DNA of 64,000 nt from Amphibalanus amphitrite (Eukaryota > Arthropoda > Thecostraca > Balanomorpha > Balanidae): assembly GCF_019059575.1 (NCBI RefSeq), contig NW_024881868.1, positions 496,001-560,000 of the forward strand. Reading direction: 5' to 3'. The position numbers were made by a program, and so were the translations under genes. Below the pieces are notes generated by a model. The model ran no database searches. It was not told the origin of the DNA and saw nothing but the letters and a program-made list of their open reading frames with translations. Shown piece by piece: positions 22,904-36,900 of the stretch. Within the stretch, counting starts at the first letter, position 1. Every line of letters starts with the position of its first letter.

Positions 22904-24958
22904 AGATTGCACTTGTGTGCCGTCTTCTTTATGCTAAGTAGGGGTAGGTATGCCTTTTCACATTTACTTAAAACGTCATTGATAAAAACGATGTCATTTA
23001 ACAGATTTAAATCATTACCTGTCATTATCGTGCTGTCGATGTATACCTATCTTTGACTGCAGATAGAAGGATACCTACCTGAATCCTCGTCTACTAGAGT
23101 GTAATTTTAATACATGCACGAAAATCCATTTGATTTGGACCATGGGACCTATTGTAACCGTTATAAGTAATAAGAAATATACCAATTTTGACATGGGGTT
23201 TTGGAATAAAATGGCAGTTGTGTAGCTTTGGCTGATATTTGCACTAATCAGGAGCTTTTACGGCCCAATGATCAGTGACCACCCTAAGCAAAGATATTAT
23301 TCCATTTCTCGTTTCGAAATTAGTATCTTTCGAGGGTTCTTTCCCATTGGGTCTACAGTGCAAGGATATTTCTATCTTGCACTCCTCTGATATGCAAAGA
23401 TAAGAATATGTTATTTTTGCATCCCTCCGAGATGCAAAGATGGAGTCTCGACTCTCGAGGGTTTACAGCTAAAAATCAAGCATTCAAGTGATGGTGGGTC
23501 AATAACCGAAACACCGAAGGTTGTTGTAATGAGACTTACAGGGTGCGCCATAAATAATTACTCATCGAAAAATTCACCTTATTTCCAAATGGACTGGCAT
23601 AGGTAGGCCATCTTTTGCATACTTATGTATCGTAAATTTGTATCCAATGACCAATCCTGGCAATTGTGGGACCGATTCCCTTCTCTTATATCGTGGTAAA
23701 GAGCACACACGTTCGAGACCCGCTGTCATTCGGAGACGCGCTCTCCCAACGCGTCATGGCCCGGCCGCCGACCCAAATATAGCCCTTGGTCGGTGGGCCG
23801 GCCGGTATCCTGTAACTGCACCGCTGCTCTGCGCCGACACCGACGCTGATAAACTGTACTCATTCGGAATACACCTCTCGGCCCGTTCGGACCTGTCTCT
23901 CGCCTTCGGTGCCTCCGCGACACAGTGTAGCTCATTTTGTATATGCTCGTCTACTGTCTTTGCTACGCTCATGAAATGCGAGGTCGTCTCAACGCACATA
24001 CGCCGCTCCTGAAATTCAGGAATCACCACTGGGTGTTGGCTGCTGAATGCTGAACACTCTTTGGCCTCAAAAATGTTGGGCACAATTTATCCCAGACTGC
24101 AGCCCCATGGGCCTAGTCAACTTTCGTGAAAGTTGAAAGTTGATATATCCTGCAAAAGCCAGTCTACTTAGTCCTTGAGACACCGCAAATGACATACGGC
24201 GCAGCATCGTTCAAACATGGGTGATCGAGGAAAATAAGAGAAAAGATTGTGCGGCGGGCGCGTGCCATAGTGCCCTCGTGTCTCGGGCGCGTTGATTTTC
24301 GATGGGTAGGTACTTAAATCTTTATGGCTCACTGTATGTATGAATTAAAACAAACAGCTCGAAACGTTTTCATAGATAAAAACATTTCAATATAACATTT
24401 TTAAAAAGTATGAATAAATCTCTACATATAAGGGTCGGAGGATTTTCCATTGCTCACTCGTGGAAGATCGGATACATTTTCCTCGTGTGTTCCAGAAAAA
24501 AAAAACTCGTCTCTTCGTCGCTCGGTTTTTCAGTAACCCGCTTGGAAAGATAGGTACCTATAGAGGAGGCGTTAGGCACGCTTCACCCAGCAGTGGCGTA
24601 AAGTCATCAGACCACAACATGAAACTAGCGACGGGCTACTTGGCCCGCTTATAGCTGCAGTTGCAGTGGCGCGTCTAAAGTGCGGCGGCGGTGGGTGCCG
24701 TGCCGTTAGTAGGACGTCACTGGCGAGGAGTGGGCGTTCCGGCGGCAGCGGAGCGTCAGTCCCGTGTCCCCGCTCCGCGCGCCAGGATCGGTGCGGGCGG
24801 CAGCTCACCCGGGAGAGGATCGTTGTGCGCGGCGCTTGTCGTCACGACCCTGTCGTCCGAGAGCGGAGCGCTGGCGACTCGGTGCCGTGGTGCTCTGCGG
24901 AGCGGAGTGAGCGCGCTCCCGGCCAGTGCGCCGCTCGACGAGTGACCACCATGAGGTC
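22904..24958. other. Intergenic region with a mariner-end remnant
   Basis: No exon was recognised. At 23537-23565 the sequence TACAGGGTGCGCCATAAATA resembles one end of a mariner-type element, but no matching second end was found. A broken frame near 23640-24080 has no recognisable homology. From about 24660 to 24958 the DNA is GC-rich and is probably the promoter and 5' untranslated region of the next gene. Confidence 0.5.
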
Positions 24959-27900
24959 ATGGTGCGCGCCGTCTGTGCCGCCCTTCTGCTGGTCGCGCTC
25001 TCAGTGCAGTGCTGCTGCCAGTCGGTGCGGGCGGAGAGTGAGCGGCTGACACGCGGTGCCGGCTTCTTACAGGCACCGTCAATCCAGCACTCTCGAGAGT
25101 CCTCAGCGCCGTGGAGTAGTCACCTGACAGTGCGTTATCACACTCAGTCTTGTAGAACGGACACTCATGCCATCAGTGAACTAAAAGTATCCCATGAGGG
25201 TACGGGCAGTGATCAGTTCCGTGAACTAGTCGGATCTAACAATTATGAAATCAATAGAGCCTTTGAACTTAGTGTGCAAAGAAGCCGACGTCCTCAGTAC
25301 CGCCCTCGTCACGGCATCAGATCACACAGACTAAAGCGTGCAGTCCGCTGGGAACGTAGCAGAGCCGACGGCCCGCTCCAGGACAAGAGTGGCGCAGCAC
25401 AGCGGTCGGGCAGAGGTCAGTCTGGGCCAGGAGACGCCCAGAGACCTCACCCGACACCGTCAGAAGGCGCTGCCGTGTCTCCGCGCGCCGGCTGCGACTG
25501 TTCGGTGCTCAGTCTGCTGGGCCTAGCGACCAGCGGCGCGGCGCTGGGTGCGCTGGGCGCCGCGCTGGTGCAGCAGCTGGCCAGCGGCGGCACCGGTCGC
25601 AGCCAGCAGGCGACGCCGCTGGCCGCGCTGGTGCCGCACCGGCTGCGGGCGGCGCTGCGGGTGGCACTGGTCGACCCGGACCGCCTGCTGAGTGTCACCT
25701 GCGGCGCGGCCGGCCGGCTGGCTGAGGCGGCCCGCAGCCCGGTCTCGCTGCCGCGGCCGGCGGCCGGCGGACGCAGCATGCTGGAGGAGTGCGACTGCTA
25801 CGGCGGCATGCTCGGCTCGCTGGCCGGGTTTGCGGCGCTGGCAGGCGCCATAGCCTTCGCCGCCACAGCCGCTGTACTTGCGACGACGACGACAACAACG
25901 ACAGCAGCGCCGGCAGGGGCGGGAGGACGGGCGGCGAGTCTCTTCGGCAAGGAGACAGGTAAACGGCAGTGTGAAATGGGACGGGAGGGCGGGCAGGCAG
26001 CGGGTCGGGGTCTCTGCGGCAGGGAGACGAGTAAATGAATGCACCACAGAGATAGGTACCGATCACCACGTCGAATGTTACGCCACTGCATCGGCGTATA
26101 GGTATGCATATTGCATAACATTCACTTGTCGGATCAAATCCAAAATGAGGTGTGCAGGTCACTGTTATAAGCACTCGACCCAACAATTAGTTATCTGGTA
26201 AAATTTCCTTCCGACGTTGTGAGTGGAGCGATTTTGATGCCCTTGAATTAGCACGTGACACGTGCCGTGACGGTCACCCAGGTGCGCAATATCCTCAGGA
26301 ATGGCTGAGTTATACGCATTCCTAGTCAAAATTTTACAATTTTCTATTTTTCAAATCCATTTTTCAGTGCGTTTTTGACATCGTAGGTACAGAATATAAA
26401 TAACACCATTGTGTTCCTGAGCTCAAACAGCATCTGATAGTCACCTGTTTTGTTGAAAACTTTCCTTTTCAAAATTTGACCTTTTTTTACTTGAATTAGT
26501 GACCTGACCTCAGCTAACTGCGACTGAAAATGACCTCAAATGACTCAGACGATACCTACTGTTTCCGAAACCTATGAGTCAGGGCCTCGTCTAACATGTT
26601 AACTGGGGGGGCAATTGCCTCCCCAGTCGAGCGGATTGCCCCCCCCCCCAGTGGCCAGCATTTGCCCCCCCCCCCAGTCAAAACGTGAACTTCTCACAAA
26701 ATTACCTTCTCTGGCTGACGGGCGGCGAGTCTCTTCGGCAAGGAGACAGGTAAACGGCAGTGTGAAATGGGACGGGAGGGCGGGCAGGCAGCGGGTCGGG
26801 GTCTCTGCGGCAGGGAGACGAGTAAATGAATGCACCACAGAGATAGGTACCGATCACCACGTCGAATGTTACGCCACTGCATCGGCGTATAGGTATGCAT
26901 ATTGCATAACATTCACTTGTCGGATCAAATCCAAAATGAGGTGTGCAGGTCACTGTTATAAGCACTCGACCCAACAATTAGTTATCTGGTAAAATTTCCT
27001 TCCGACGTTGTGAGTGGAGCGTTTTTGTTAATGCGTTTTTGTTAGGAGTCTTATACGGATTTAACGAGAAACGTTAAATTATTTGTTCAAAAACTGTTCA
27101 TACTCCATGACTACGGGAAAAGCCAGAGTTTTGTGATTTATAGAGCTGAGTACCCACTGTGATTCTGTGATTTTGCTACTGTGATTCAAGTAGCAAATTG
27201 TCAATGGGCAGCTGCCAGTGACCCAACTCGTGTTTGTGTCCCCCCCCCCCCCCCCCTCCCACTCAATCAAACGCCCACGGCCCAACACGGATAAATATGT
27301 TTAGCACTGTCTGGTGGGACAATGTGAGGGGGTAACACATTAATCTTAACTCTCGCCCGTATTGGTGTTTTTCCAGCCGCGAACGTATAGCGGGGGGGGG
27401 GGCGTTCTACCTTGCCCCTTGCTGTTTCGCCCCTGATCGAGCTAGAGCTTCGCGGAGAAAACCACCGTGTTGCCCGTCACGAGAGGAAGCCGATGATGCC
27501 TCATTTTAAGGTCCTTAGTCTTCGGTTGACCTTCCAGGTCAGGTCTATGACCCTAAAGTCGGGAAAATCGCGGGACCTGTTACAACGTGGTAAAGGGTGG
27601 CTGTTATGTTTTTTTCGGGTGCTGATCACGAATATCATGTTAGTTAATTATCACAGATGTCTTCATGCATTTAGGCCAGGTCGGGTCAGGTCAGGTCAGG
27701 TCAACCAGTAAGGGTTTTGCCGGGTATTCGTAGTAGGTGGCAACCGCCTCTGGCTCTGACAGCTTCGTAACATGTTACGAAGGCACCAAAACTACTTCGT
27801 TTATGTTCAAATGGTTGCTAAATTCGAATTCAGCTCCAAAAACTGGCCTAGAATCATGTAAAACTCGAAAAAGTGAACCGAAGTCATCAAAAGCCAATGA

Positions 27901-30900
27901 CCTGACCTGACCTCGTGGTGACCTTGACGCCTACCCTAATGCATGGGAGCAATATCATATTCCATGTTTGAACTCTTGAAACCACGAAAAGACTGCAAAC
28001 GCGCGGCTAATGCGAGCCGACATACGCCGAATCGCGATTCCGGCCAAATATGGTCTCGAAAAGAAGTCACAGGTCAAAGGTCATTACGGTCAGGGTCATG
28101 ACATTTTCAAAGTAGGTGTAAAATTGACTAACGCGTGGGTACTGAAAGTTTCGTCGCGGTCAGCCGCTTTTACGTGAGTTATTCGTGAAAAACCGGGGGG
28201 TCCGTTCGACCCCCCCCCCCCCCCCTATACGAGCATGGCTCTTTTTTGTTTTTTTTTGTGTTTTTTTTTTGTTAAAAAAATTGGTCTCAGGGCTGTGACG
28301 AAAAACAAGTGGCCTAAATCCGGTGAGAAAACAGGATTAGGGGGTACCCTAGGTTTGGGTCCTTCAGTCTCTGCCCCCCCCCCCCCCAGTGAAAATTCCT
28401 TAGACGAGGCCCTGCTATGAGTTAAATGGACCATTAAACATATAGGGGAAAGTGGGTGTATTGCGCCCTCCTAACCAATTGCGCCCACCAACATTCCCAC
28501 GAATTCAATGGCATGTTTATAATTTTGTGTTCGAAAACAATATTTTCACCACCGGATAGTTCATTTTATGGCCTAAGCTCTCCGGCGAAGCCAATCAGCA
28601 GGGCTCATTACGCCATCAAAGATATTACGGCGTTTTCTTAACTTTTTTGCAGTATTTTGAACCGTTGGCTATAAAAAATGTGTGATACGTGTGTGATTTT
28701 CAGAGTGATATTTAGAAAGAAAACCCCTTTTTTCATTATATTTCACTTGAACAGTAAACTTCCTTCAGCATATTTATGATAACTTCTACGCTTTTATTAA
28801 AAAGTATCTCAATTTTAATTGCGCCCATGGCAATTGCGCCATGGGGGCGCAAATAGAATAATGGTGTAGCTATTCTATCACGACAGTATGATTGCATCAT
28901 TAACTAATTGCAATAAAAAAAGGAGTTTAATGCCAGGCAGGGGAGCAGCCCGCTGTCGCCAGTCCGCAAATTATTTCTCTCGTCAAACTAAAAATGCAGC
29001 TGCCATTTAGGCTGCGAGCTTGTGGTGTAATTGACAAAATACGGCATTTTCAACATGGACTCGGGCGTGAGAGGTGACAGCTATGATAAAAAAGTAAAAA
29101 CTGATGTCAACAAGTGGTCGAAACGATAAAAACTATTAATTTTGACAGAAACTATTGAAAATTTAACCGTATAGGCGCATACGTTCACATATATCTAGCC
29201 GCTTACACTAAACGTTTTCGTTGCACTTGTACAAGCATACGGACACATGTAAAGTGATTTACTTGGGCAAAAAACATCGCGATTTATATCTACATTTATT
29301 ATTTATCCAGCCTGATTAACATTATAAATGTTTAAGTAAGCCGCAATAACATCAAACTGCCGGGGTGTACGCATTCCGTGTCATTCGCTTAGCCATGTTT
29401 AAGTATAGGGCGCAATTGGATTCTAATTGCGCCATCCCCCTGGCGCAATTTACAGCAGTTGTTTGTAAATGCGCCCTTTTGCATGTTTCTGAAAAAGCAG
29501 CTGTCGGAAGCAAACGAAACATTCTTAATTGATCGGGAGGAAATCGTAGCTAATGAGTTCCTCTTTGAAGTGGTTACCAGTGCATGCTTATATCTCCATC
29601 GGTTTTCTTACAATTAGCGTTTTTCCTTAAGGTGGCGCAATTCACCCTCCTTCCCCTATACGTCACGTGACCGATACATGATATCCCGCGCGGGGCTGGA
29701 GGAGGGGGTAAATTTTACCCCCCCCCCCTCGCGAATTTTTGCGATATCTCAAAAACGGCGGCGCGCAGCGCCGCCAAACTTTCAGTACCTTTTCTTACAT
29801 CAATTTGACACGTTCCCTGAAAATTTGAGCGAATTCCGTCGGAAAATTTTTGAGAAATTGACGTTTTAGTGACGTCATGTTCGCCATTTTCGCCTCAAAA
29901 ACGGCAAAAGTTCAAACGCCGCTAACATCTTCATTTTTAAAGGAATCAAGACGTAACAAAAAGGTTAAACGTAATTTTACTTTGTCTATCAAATGGCTAT
30001 CTCGGTTTTTTGAAAATTTTGGATTTTGGCCTAATTTTTTTTCAAAAAACGGATTTTTTTGGGAAAATCATCATAAAATCCAAAATTTTGAGTCTATCGA
30101 AAAAACCGGAATATATGTCAGAGAAGTGGTCTATGTGCACCTACATACCAAATTTTAGAAGAATCGGTTCAAAAATGTGGGAGTTATTCAAAATTTTATG
30201 ACGTCACGACACACAAATTTTTTGAAAAATGACTTTTTTGGAAGTTCTAGACCTTGTACGGAAACAAAAATAGCACCATTCGATTCGCCGTGAAAACTGC
30301 ATCAGATAGACACCTTTTTAGGCCTTAACAACCAACTTCAAAATTTGACCTCATTTGACCTGACCTTGACCTGACCTCGACCTGAAATTCATCCAGAGGT
30401 GGTCCATATCACTTATTGAGTGTGCCTATTGAATTCTATGAGTAAAATGACCCATAAAACATGTGTCGCACATGCCCTTTTCTATATTTTGTTTTTGGTG
30501 ACCTGACCTGACCTGACCTGACCTTGACCTTGACCTCTGAATGATATTGTATGCAACGAATATTGTCTTGGTAGCCTAAGAACACGTTTTGGGCGATCAG
30601 TCTCAGTCCATGACTCCATTCTTCGGCAACTACGGTGCAAGGCCGATACTGTAGAAACTTGCAATTTGTACCCTTGACCTGACCTTGACCTTGACCTCAA
30701 ACTTTAAATTAAGTACATGTATTTAGTAGTTCGTGATGAGAGCTTTCGATTGGCGTTTGAATTTTCCAAATCGGACCATTAGTTCGGGAGATAACAGGGG
30801 GGGGGGGTAAAATTTACCCCCCCCCCCAGCCCCGCGCGTTCGGCTGGAGACCCCAGCCCCGCGCGGGATATAAAATTTCCATGATCTAGGATGACCTGGC

Positions 30901-33900
30901 CTTGACCTGAAAAAAATCGAAATAAATGTTCGGTATCCTAAGGGTACCTATCTAAAGCATATATCAAGGGGTGCATACTCATAGATGTGCGTAGACAAAA
31001 AATGAGCCTGATCGGACTTGTTAGCCGGCGGCCAGAGCCTAAATTGTGAATAAGCCAAAATTCTGATAATTTTTGCTTTGACCTGACCTGTGACGTCATC
31101 GGTGACTTCGAGGTCAATGAAAATAGGTTTCGCTCGGAAGTCGAGCGTATCGAGCGTATCAAGCGATCGAGCGTATAAGAGGGAGGGGGTCCGTTGGACC
31201 CCTTGCCGTTTCGCCCCTGATCGAGCTAGAGCTTCGAGGAAAAACGAGCGTGTTGCCCGTGACGAGAGGAAGCCGATGATAGGTAGGTACCCAATTTTAA
31301 GGTCCTAGATCATCGGTTGACCTTCCAGGTCAGGTCAATGACCCAAAAGTCGGGAAAATCGGGACCTGTTAGAATATGGTAGTGTGGCTGCATATGGTTT
31401 TTTCGAGGTACTGATCACGAATATCATGTTAGTTTTGATCACAGATGATGTCTTTACTCATTTAGGCCAGGTCGGATCACGTCAGGTCAGGTCAACCAGT
31501 CAACCTGCCGGGTACTCGTAGGATGAATCAACCGCGTCTTACGGCTCAACCAAAACTACTTCGTAAATGTTCAAATGGCTGCTGAATTCGAATTCAGCTC
31601 CAAAAACTAGTCTACAAGCATGCAAAACTCGAATAAGTGAACGAGGTCATCAAAGGCCATTGACCTGACTTGACCTTCAGGTGACCTTTACACTCACCCT
31701 AATGTACCTATGGGAGGAATATCATATCACGTGTTTCAACGCTTCACACCACGAAAGACTGCAAACGCGCGGCTAACGCGAGCCGACATACGCCGAATCA
31801 CGATTCCGGCCAAACATGGTCTGAAAAAGTGGGTCACAGGTCCTGGAAAAGTGGGTCATAGGTCAAAGGTCACTTGGGTCAGGGTCAGAAATTTTCAGAG
31901 TAGGCATAAAATTGATTAACGCGAGGGTACTAAAGGTTTCGTCACGATCCGCCGCTTTTTACGCAAGTTATTTGCAAAAAAACCAAGGGGGTCAGCTCGA
32001 TCCCCCCCCCCCCTATACAGGGAAACGTTAACCCTCGCCGGCACAGGGGGTTGATGCAACCCCCCAAGGTTTTTTCGCGAATAACTCGCGTAAAAAGCGG
32101 CCGATCGCGACGAAACTTTCAGTACCCTCGCCTTGATCAATTTTACACCTACCCTGAAAATTTCATGACCCTGACCCAAATGACCTTTGACCTGTGACCT
32201 CTTTTCCAAGACCATGTTTGGCCGGAATCGCGATTCGGCGTATGTCGGCTCGCATTAGCCGCGCGTTTGCAAGCTTTTCATGGTTTCAAACGTTCAAACA
32301 TGTGATTTGATGTTGCTCCCATTCATTAGGGTGGGTGTCAAGGTCGCCTGAAGGTCAGGTCAGGTCATTGACCTTTGGTGACCTCGGTTCACTTTTTTAG
32401 TTTTAGGTAGGGGAGAGAGGTCATATTGCGCCATGTTCTTAAATGCGCCACACCTTCCTTCTGCCCAAAATTCGGTTCGAACGAATACTCGAATGTGTGC
32501 ATTTACTTCACCACCAATAACTCGCTCTTATTTCGGTCCACGGGGGCAGGTGCGGTGTCTCAGCTTTCTCGCAGACCATTTTTTGTGATTTCCTCTATTT
32601 TCGTACGCGAAACAGTCTATTTCGACCTTTGCTAGTGTCATGGTTTATCTTAGAGATAGTGATTCAACTAATAATCATTGTTAATTGCTCGTTTAATGGT
32701 AGTTTTGAAAGTTTATCACCACCGTGGCTTCGCTGTCGTCGCCATATTTGAAGCTCATGAAAAATATGTTCCATTCGTAATTGCGCCCACCCTATGTGCG
32801 CCCTATTTCTTCAACTCAGAGAAACAGCATCTGGTGGTTGGGACACATTTCATTGAACACTTTGATTATTAGAGCGCTCACCTTACCATTACCTTAGCCT
32901 TCACAGCATAAATGGTTAATGGGCTGACACGTTCAAATAGGCTACTTAGTTAGGTGGCAAACCGTTGTTTTTAATAGGGCGCTTTTACATGAGAGGCATG
33001 GGCGCTTTTTGACGGGGGAGTCCGTAAATGCGCCCTTTGCAGATGTGCCGGAAAGCTTTTCTCTTGTTAATTTTTCTAGGTGTGATACAAATTGGGAGTT
33101 GTTATTTGATGCCAAAAACACTGAGGTACAATTTGAGATATCATCAAACATGACAGCTGGTCAACTTTAGCCGCAATAGGCCGATAGGTATCCTTAAGGT
33201 GGCGCAATATGACCTCCCTCCCCTACGTGTTTCTAGGCTAGTTTTTTTAGCTGAATTCGAATTTAGCGTCCATTTGAACATTTACGAAGTTGTTTTGGTG
33301 CCTTCGTAACATGTTACGAAGCTGTCAGAGGCGGATGACAGGTACTACGAATACCCGTCACGACCCCTACCGGTTGACATAGGCGGAGGGGGCACCGGGG
33401 CACCGTGCCCCCTTTGATTTTGGCATTTTACTTTTAGCCCTATGAGCGTTGCATGGAAAGAATGAGACCAAAAGTCGGCAGTGCCCCCTTAATTGAAGGT
33501 GTTCTGCCGCTACTGCCGGTTGACCTGACCTGACCTGACCCGACCTGGTTTAAACGCTTATCGACATCATCTGTGATCAAAACTAATGCGATATTCGTGA
33601 TCAGCACCCCGGAAAACCCCTTAGCAGCCACACTTTACGACTTTCTAACAGATCCCGATATTCCCGATTTTTTGGTCATTGACCTGACCTGGAAGGTCAG
33701 CCGGTGACCTAGGACCTTACAATTTGGTATCATTGGCTTCCTCTCGTGACGGGCAACACGCTCGATTTTTCCGCGAAGCTCTAGCTCCATCAGGGGCCAA
33801 ACGCGAGGGGGGTCGTACTAACCCCCCCCCCCCCTCTTGTGCCGTCGAAGCGAAGGACTCAAAATGGCCTGTGCCGGCGAGGGTTAAGTTGACCTCACCC

Positions 33901-36900
33901 TAACAAAAAGTATACCACTCGACGCCCCTGATCTAGACTAGCACGAAGGTGCCAAAATAGCGGTTCTGTGGCCATTTTGCGAAGTTATTTACCAAAAACC
34001 TAGCCCTTGCCTTGGGCCAGTTGACCTGACCTCAGAGGTCACCGTTTGACCTGAGACCTTATGATCGGGTACCAATCGCTGCGTCTCGTAACGGGCGCAC
34101 ACGTTCGTTCTTCCGCGAGGCTCTAGCTCCATTAGGGGCGAAACAGCGAGGGGGTCGTACCCCCGCCCCCTTCGGACCTTCCCCTCGGTATGAAGAAAAC
34201 CAATAGGTCCGGCGAGGGTTAAATTAAAGGCCTTTAAGCGCGGAATTCTTGTTGTGGAATATTTGCTTCCTGAAACCCCTGAAGGCCGAATGTCGCCGCT
34301 ATCTCCGTGGAAAGGTCCTATCGCCCGAGGGCAGGAAATAAGTCAGGATACAGCCAGGTGACTGACTGATCGGTACGGCAGCCGCTGGGCCAGCTAGGTA
34401 GTTAGGTACGGGCTGCATTCAGGGGAGCGTGTTATGCAATGCAGACGCGGTAGTCTACATCCAGACTTCCCATGATATGTGGTAAGTACAGTCACTGAAC
34501 TCTATAATGGGTACAGTCTACATTCAGGCCACCGTGTAGTGCGGTACAGCCTAAATTCAGGCGACCGTGTAGTGCAGTACAGTCTACATTCAGGCGACCA
34601 TGTTTTGCGTCACAGTCTACATTCAGGCGACCGTGTAGTGCGGTGCAGTCTACATTCAGGCGATCGTGTTGTGCGGTACCGTCTGCACTCAGACGACCGT
34701 GTAGTGCGGTGCAGTCTATATTCAGGCGACCTGTTGTGCGGTACAGTCTACATTCAGGCGATCTTGTTGTGCGGTACCGTCTGCATTCAGGCGACCGTGT
34801 AGTGCGGTGCAGTCTACATTCAGGCGACCGTGTAGTGCAGTACAGTCTACATTCAGGCGACCGTATTGTGCGGTACAGTCTACATTCAGGCGACCTGTTG
34901 TGCGGTACAGTCTACATTCAGGCGATCTTGTGCGGTACCGTCTGCATTCAGGCGATCTTGTTGTGCGGTACCGTCTGCATTCAGGCGACCGTGTAGTGCA
35001 GCACGCCAGCACAGTCTACATTCAGGCGATCTTGTTGTGCGGTACCGTCTGCATTCAGACGACCGTGTAGTGCGGTGCAGTCTATATTCAGGCGACCTGT
35101 TGTGCGGTACAGTCTACATTCAAGCGATCTTGTTGTGCGGTACCGTCTGCATTCAGGCGACCGTGTAGTGCGGTGCAGTCTACATTCAGGCGATCGTGTT
35201 GTGCGGTACCGTCTGCATTCAGACGACCGTGTAGTGCGATGCAGTCTATATTCAGGCGACCTGTTGTGCGGTACAGTCTACATTCAGGCGATCTTGTTGT
35301 GCGGTACCGTCTGCATTCAGGCGACCGTGTAGTGCGGTGCAGTCTACATTCAGGCGACCGTGTAGTGCAGTACAGTCTACATTCAGGCGACCGTATTGTG
35401 CGGTACAGTCTACATTCAGGCGATCTTATTGTGCGGTACCGTCTGCATTCAGACGACCGTGTAGTGCGGTGCAGTCTATATTCAGGCGACCGTGTAGTGC
35501 AGTACAGTCTACATTCAGGCGACCGTATTGTGCGGTACAGTCTACATTCAGGCGATCTTGTTGTGCGGTACCGTCTGCATTCAGACGACCGTGTAGTGCG
35601 GTGCAGTCTATATTCAGGCGAACATGTTATGCGGCACAGTCTGCATTCAGGCGACCGTATTGTGCGGTAACGGGTAATCTGCATTTAGGCGACCTTGATG
35701 TGATGTGCGGCACAGTCTGCATTCAGTCATTTAGTATGTTCTACGACTCCACATTGATCAATCAGTCGTGAGGTCTAGTCTATAGGTAGGTATTAGGTAT
35801 TCAGACGTTCCACTATTTGTGTTAAAAGGTCTTCATTCCGTGGAACACTTCGCGTCGTTGACAATCGACGAGCTCAGTCTGTCATTGACGAACTGCGAAT
35901 GGTAGCTTGAAAGTCGCAGGAATTGCAGAAGGTATCTTCCATTTCCGATGCATCAGTTTAGTTGGAGTAGGTGAAAGTATCTAAAGTCTAAACTAGTAAA
36001 AATAAGCAAATGGATCCTGGACGGCAATTACCAACAAATCAAATATCAGAATTAAAATATCACCAAATATAATTCAAATGCGGTTCTTATGCGGTTCTGG
36101 AGTTAACTGGACCATCCTCATCCACCCTTAGGAGCGGTGAGCTAAACTATGTTTAGCTGACTGCTGACACTTTGTGTTGAACAATGCACTGTCGTTGCCG
36201 TGCCTAACCGAGTGCTGCTGTTGCTGGCTGGCCGCAGGCTGGGATGTGCCGTCCGATTGGTTGGCCGCCGTGGCCCGGACCAGCGGCGGGGGCGGTGACC
36301 CACGGCACGGCCGTGGTCGGAGCTGTCCCGCGCAGCTGCTCTGCCGCGGACTGCAGAGTCTGGACGAGGCTCTCCCCAATGGAGGTCTACAGGCTCGCCT
36401 AGCCAGGTGAGGCTCGGGCAGTAGAGGTTCTCATGGACGGGGGACGCGCACGGTTCCGGGAGCTATATGTCCCCGCGCCACCCTCCGCTGCGTGTGGGTC
36501 ACGCGTGTGAGTGCGCTGGGTTAGCATCAGAGCGGGACATATGACGCACTTTCAGGGTAGTTTGCCGTGCTGCGGATATGCGGTTGCAGCCGCACGCCAA
36601 TGCGCGCCGAGCTCATTCGTCACGCGCGAGGATTTCCACTAATACCTATTCCCTACGCTTGGAACCATCCACAATAACACGACGGGAGCTTAGTCACTCA
36701 TCCGGCTTGTCTGAACGATTAGGTGAGCTTCTGCTAATCAGTCATCACTTTATTATTTTTTTTTTGTATTCCGAGGAAGACGGCAATTTTTCATCGATTT
36801 CGTACGCTGTGGGTGGAGCGAACCTGTGTGTCCCCCCCCCCCCCGGTGGGGCTGACTATGTGGCGTCGTGTGTTTTAGTCTGCCGGCGTCCTGGCTGCTG

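Noticed and set aside
23638-24083. Frames on both strands next to a mariner-like end
   Set aside because: No transposase motif could be matched and no second inverted end was found, so only the end remnant is mentioned.
34500-35735. CRISPR-like array
   Set aside because: Units are contiguous 33-mers with no unique spacers, and the genome is eukaryotic.
34479-35771. Several open frames of 85-198 codons on both strands
   Set aside because: They are by-products of the 33-bp tandem repeat, with period 11 codons in every frame, and lie inside a predicted intron.
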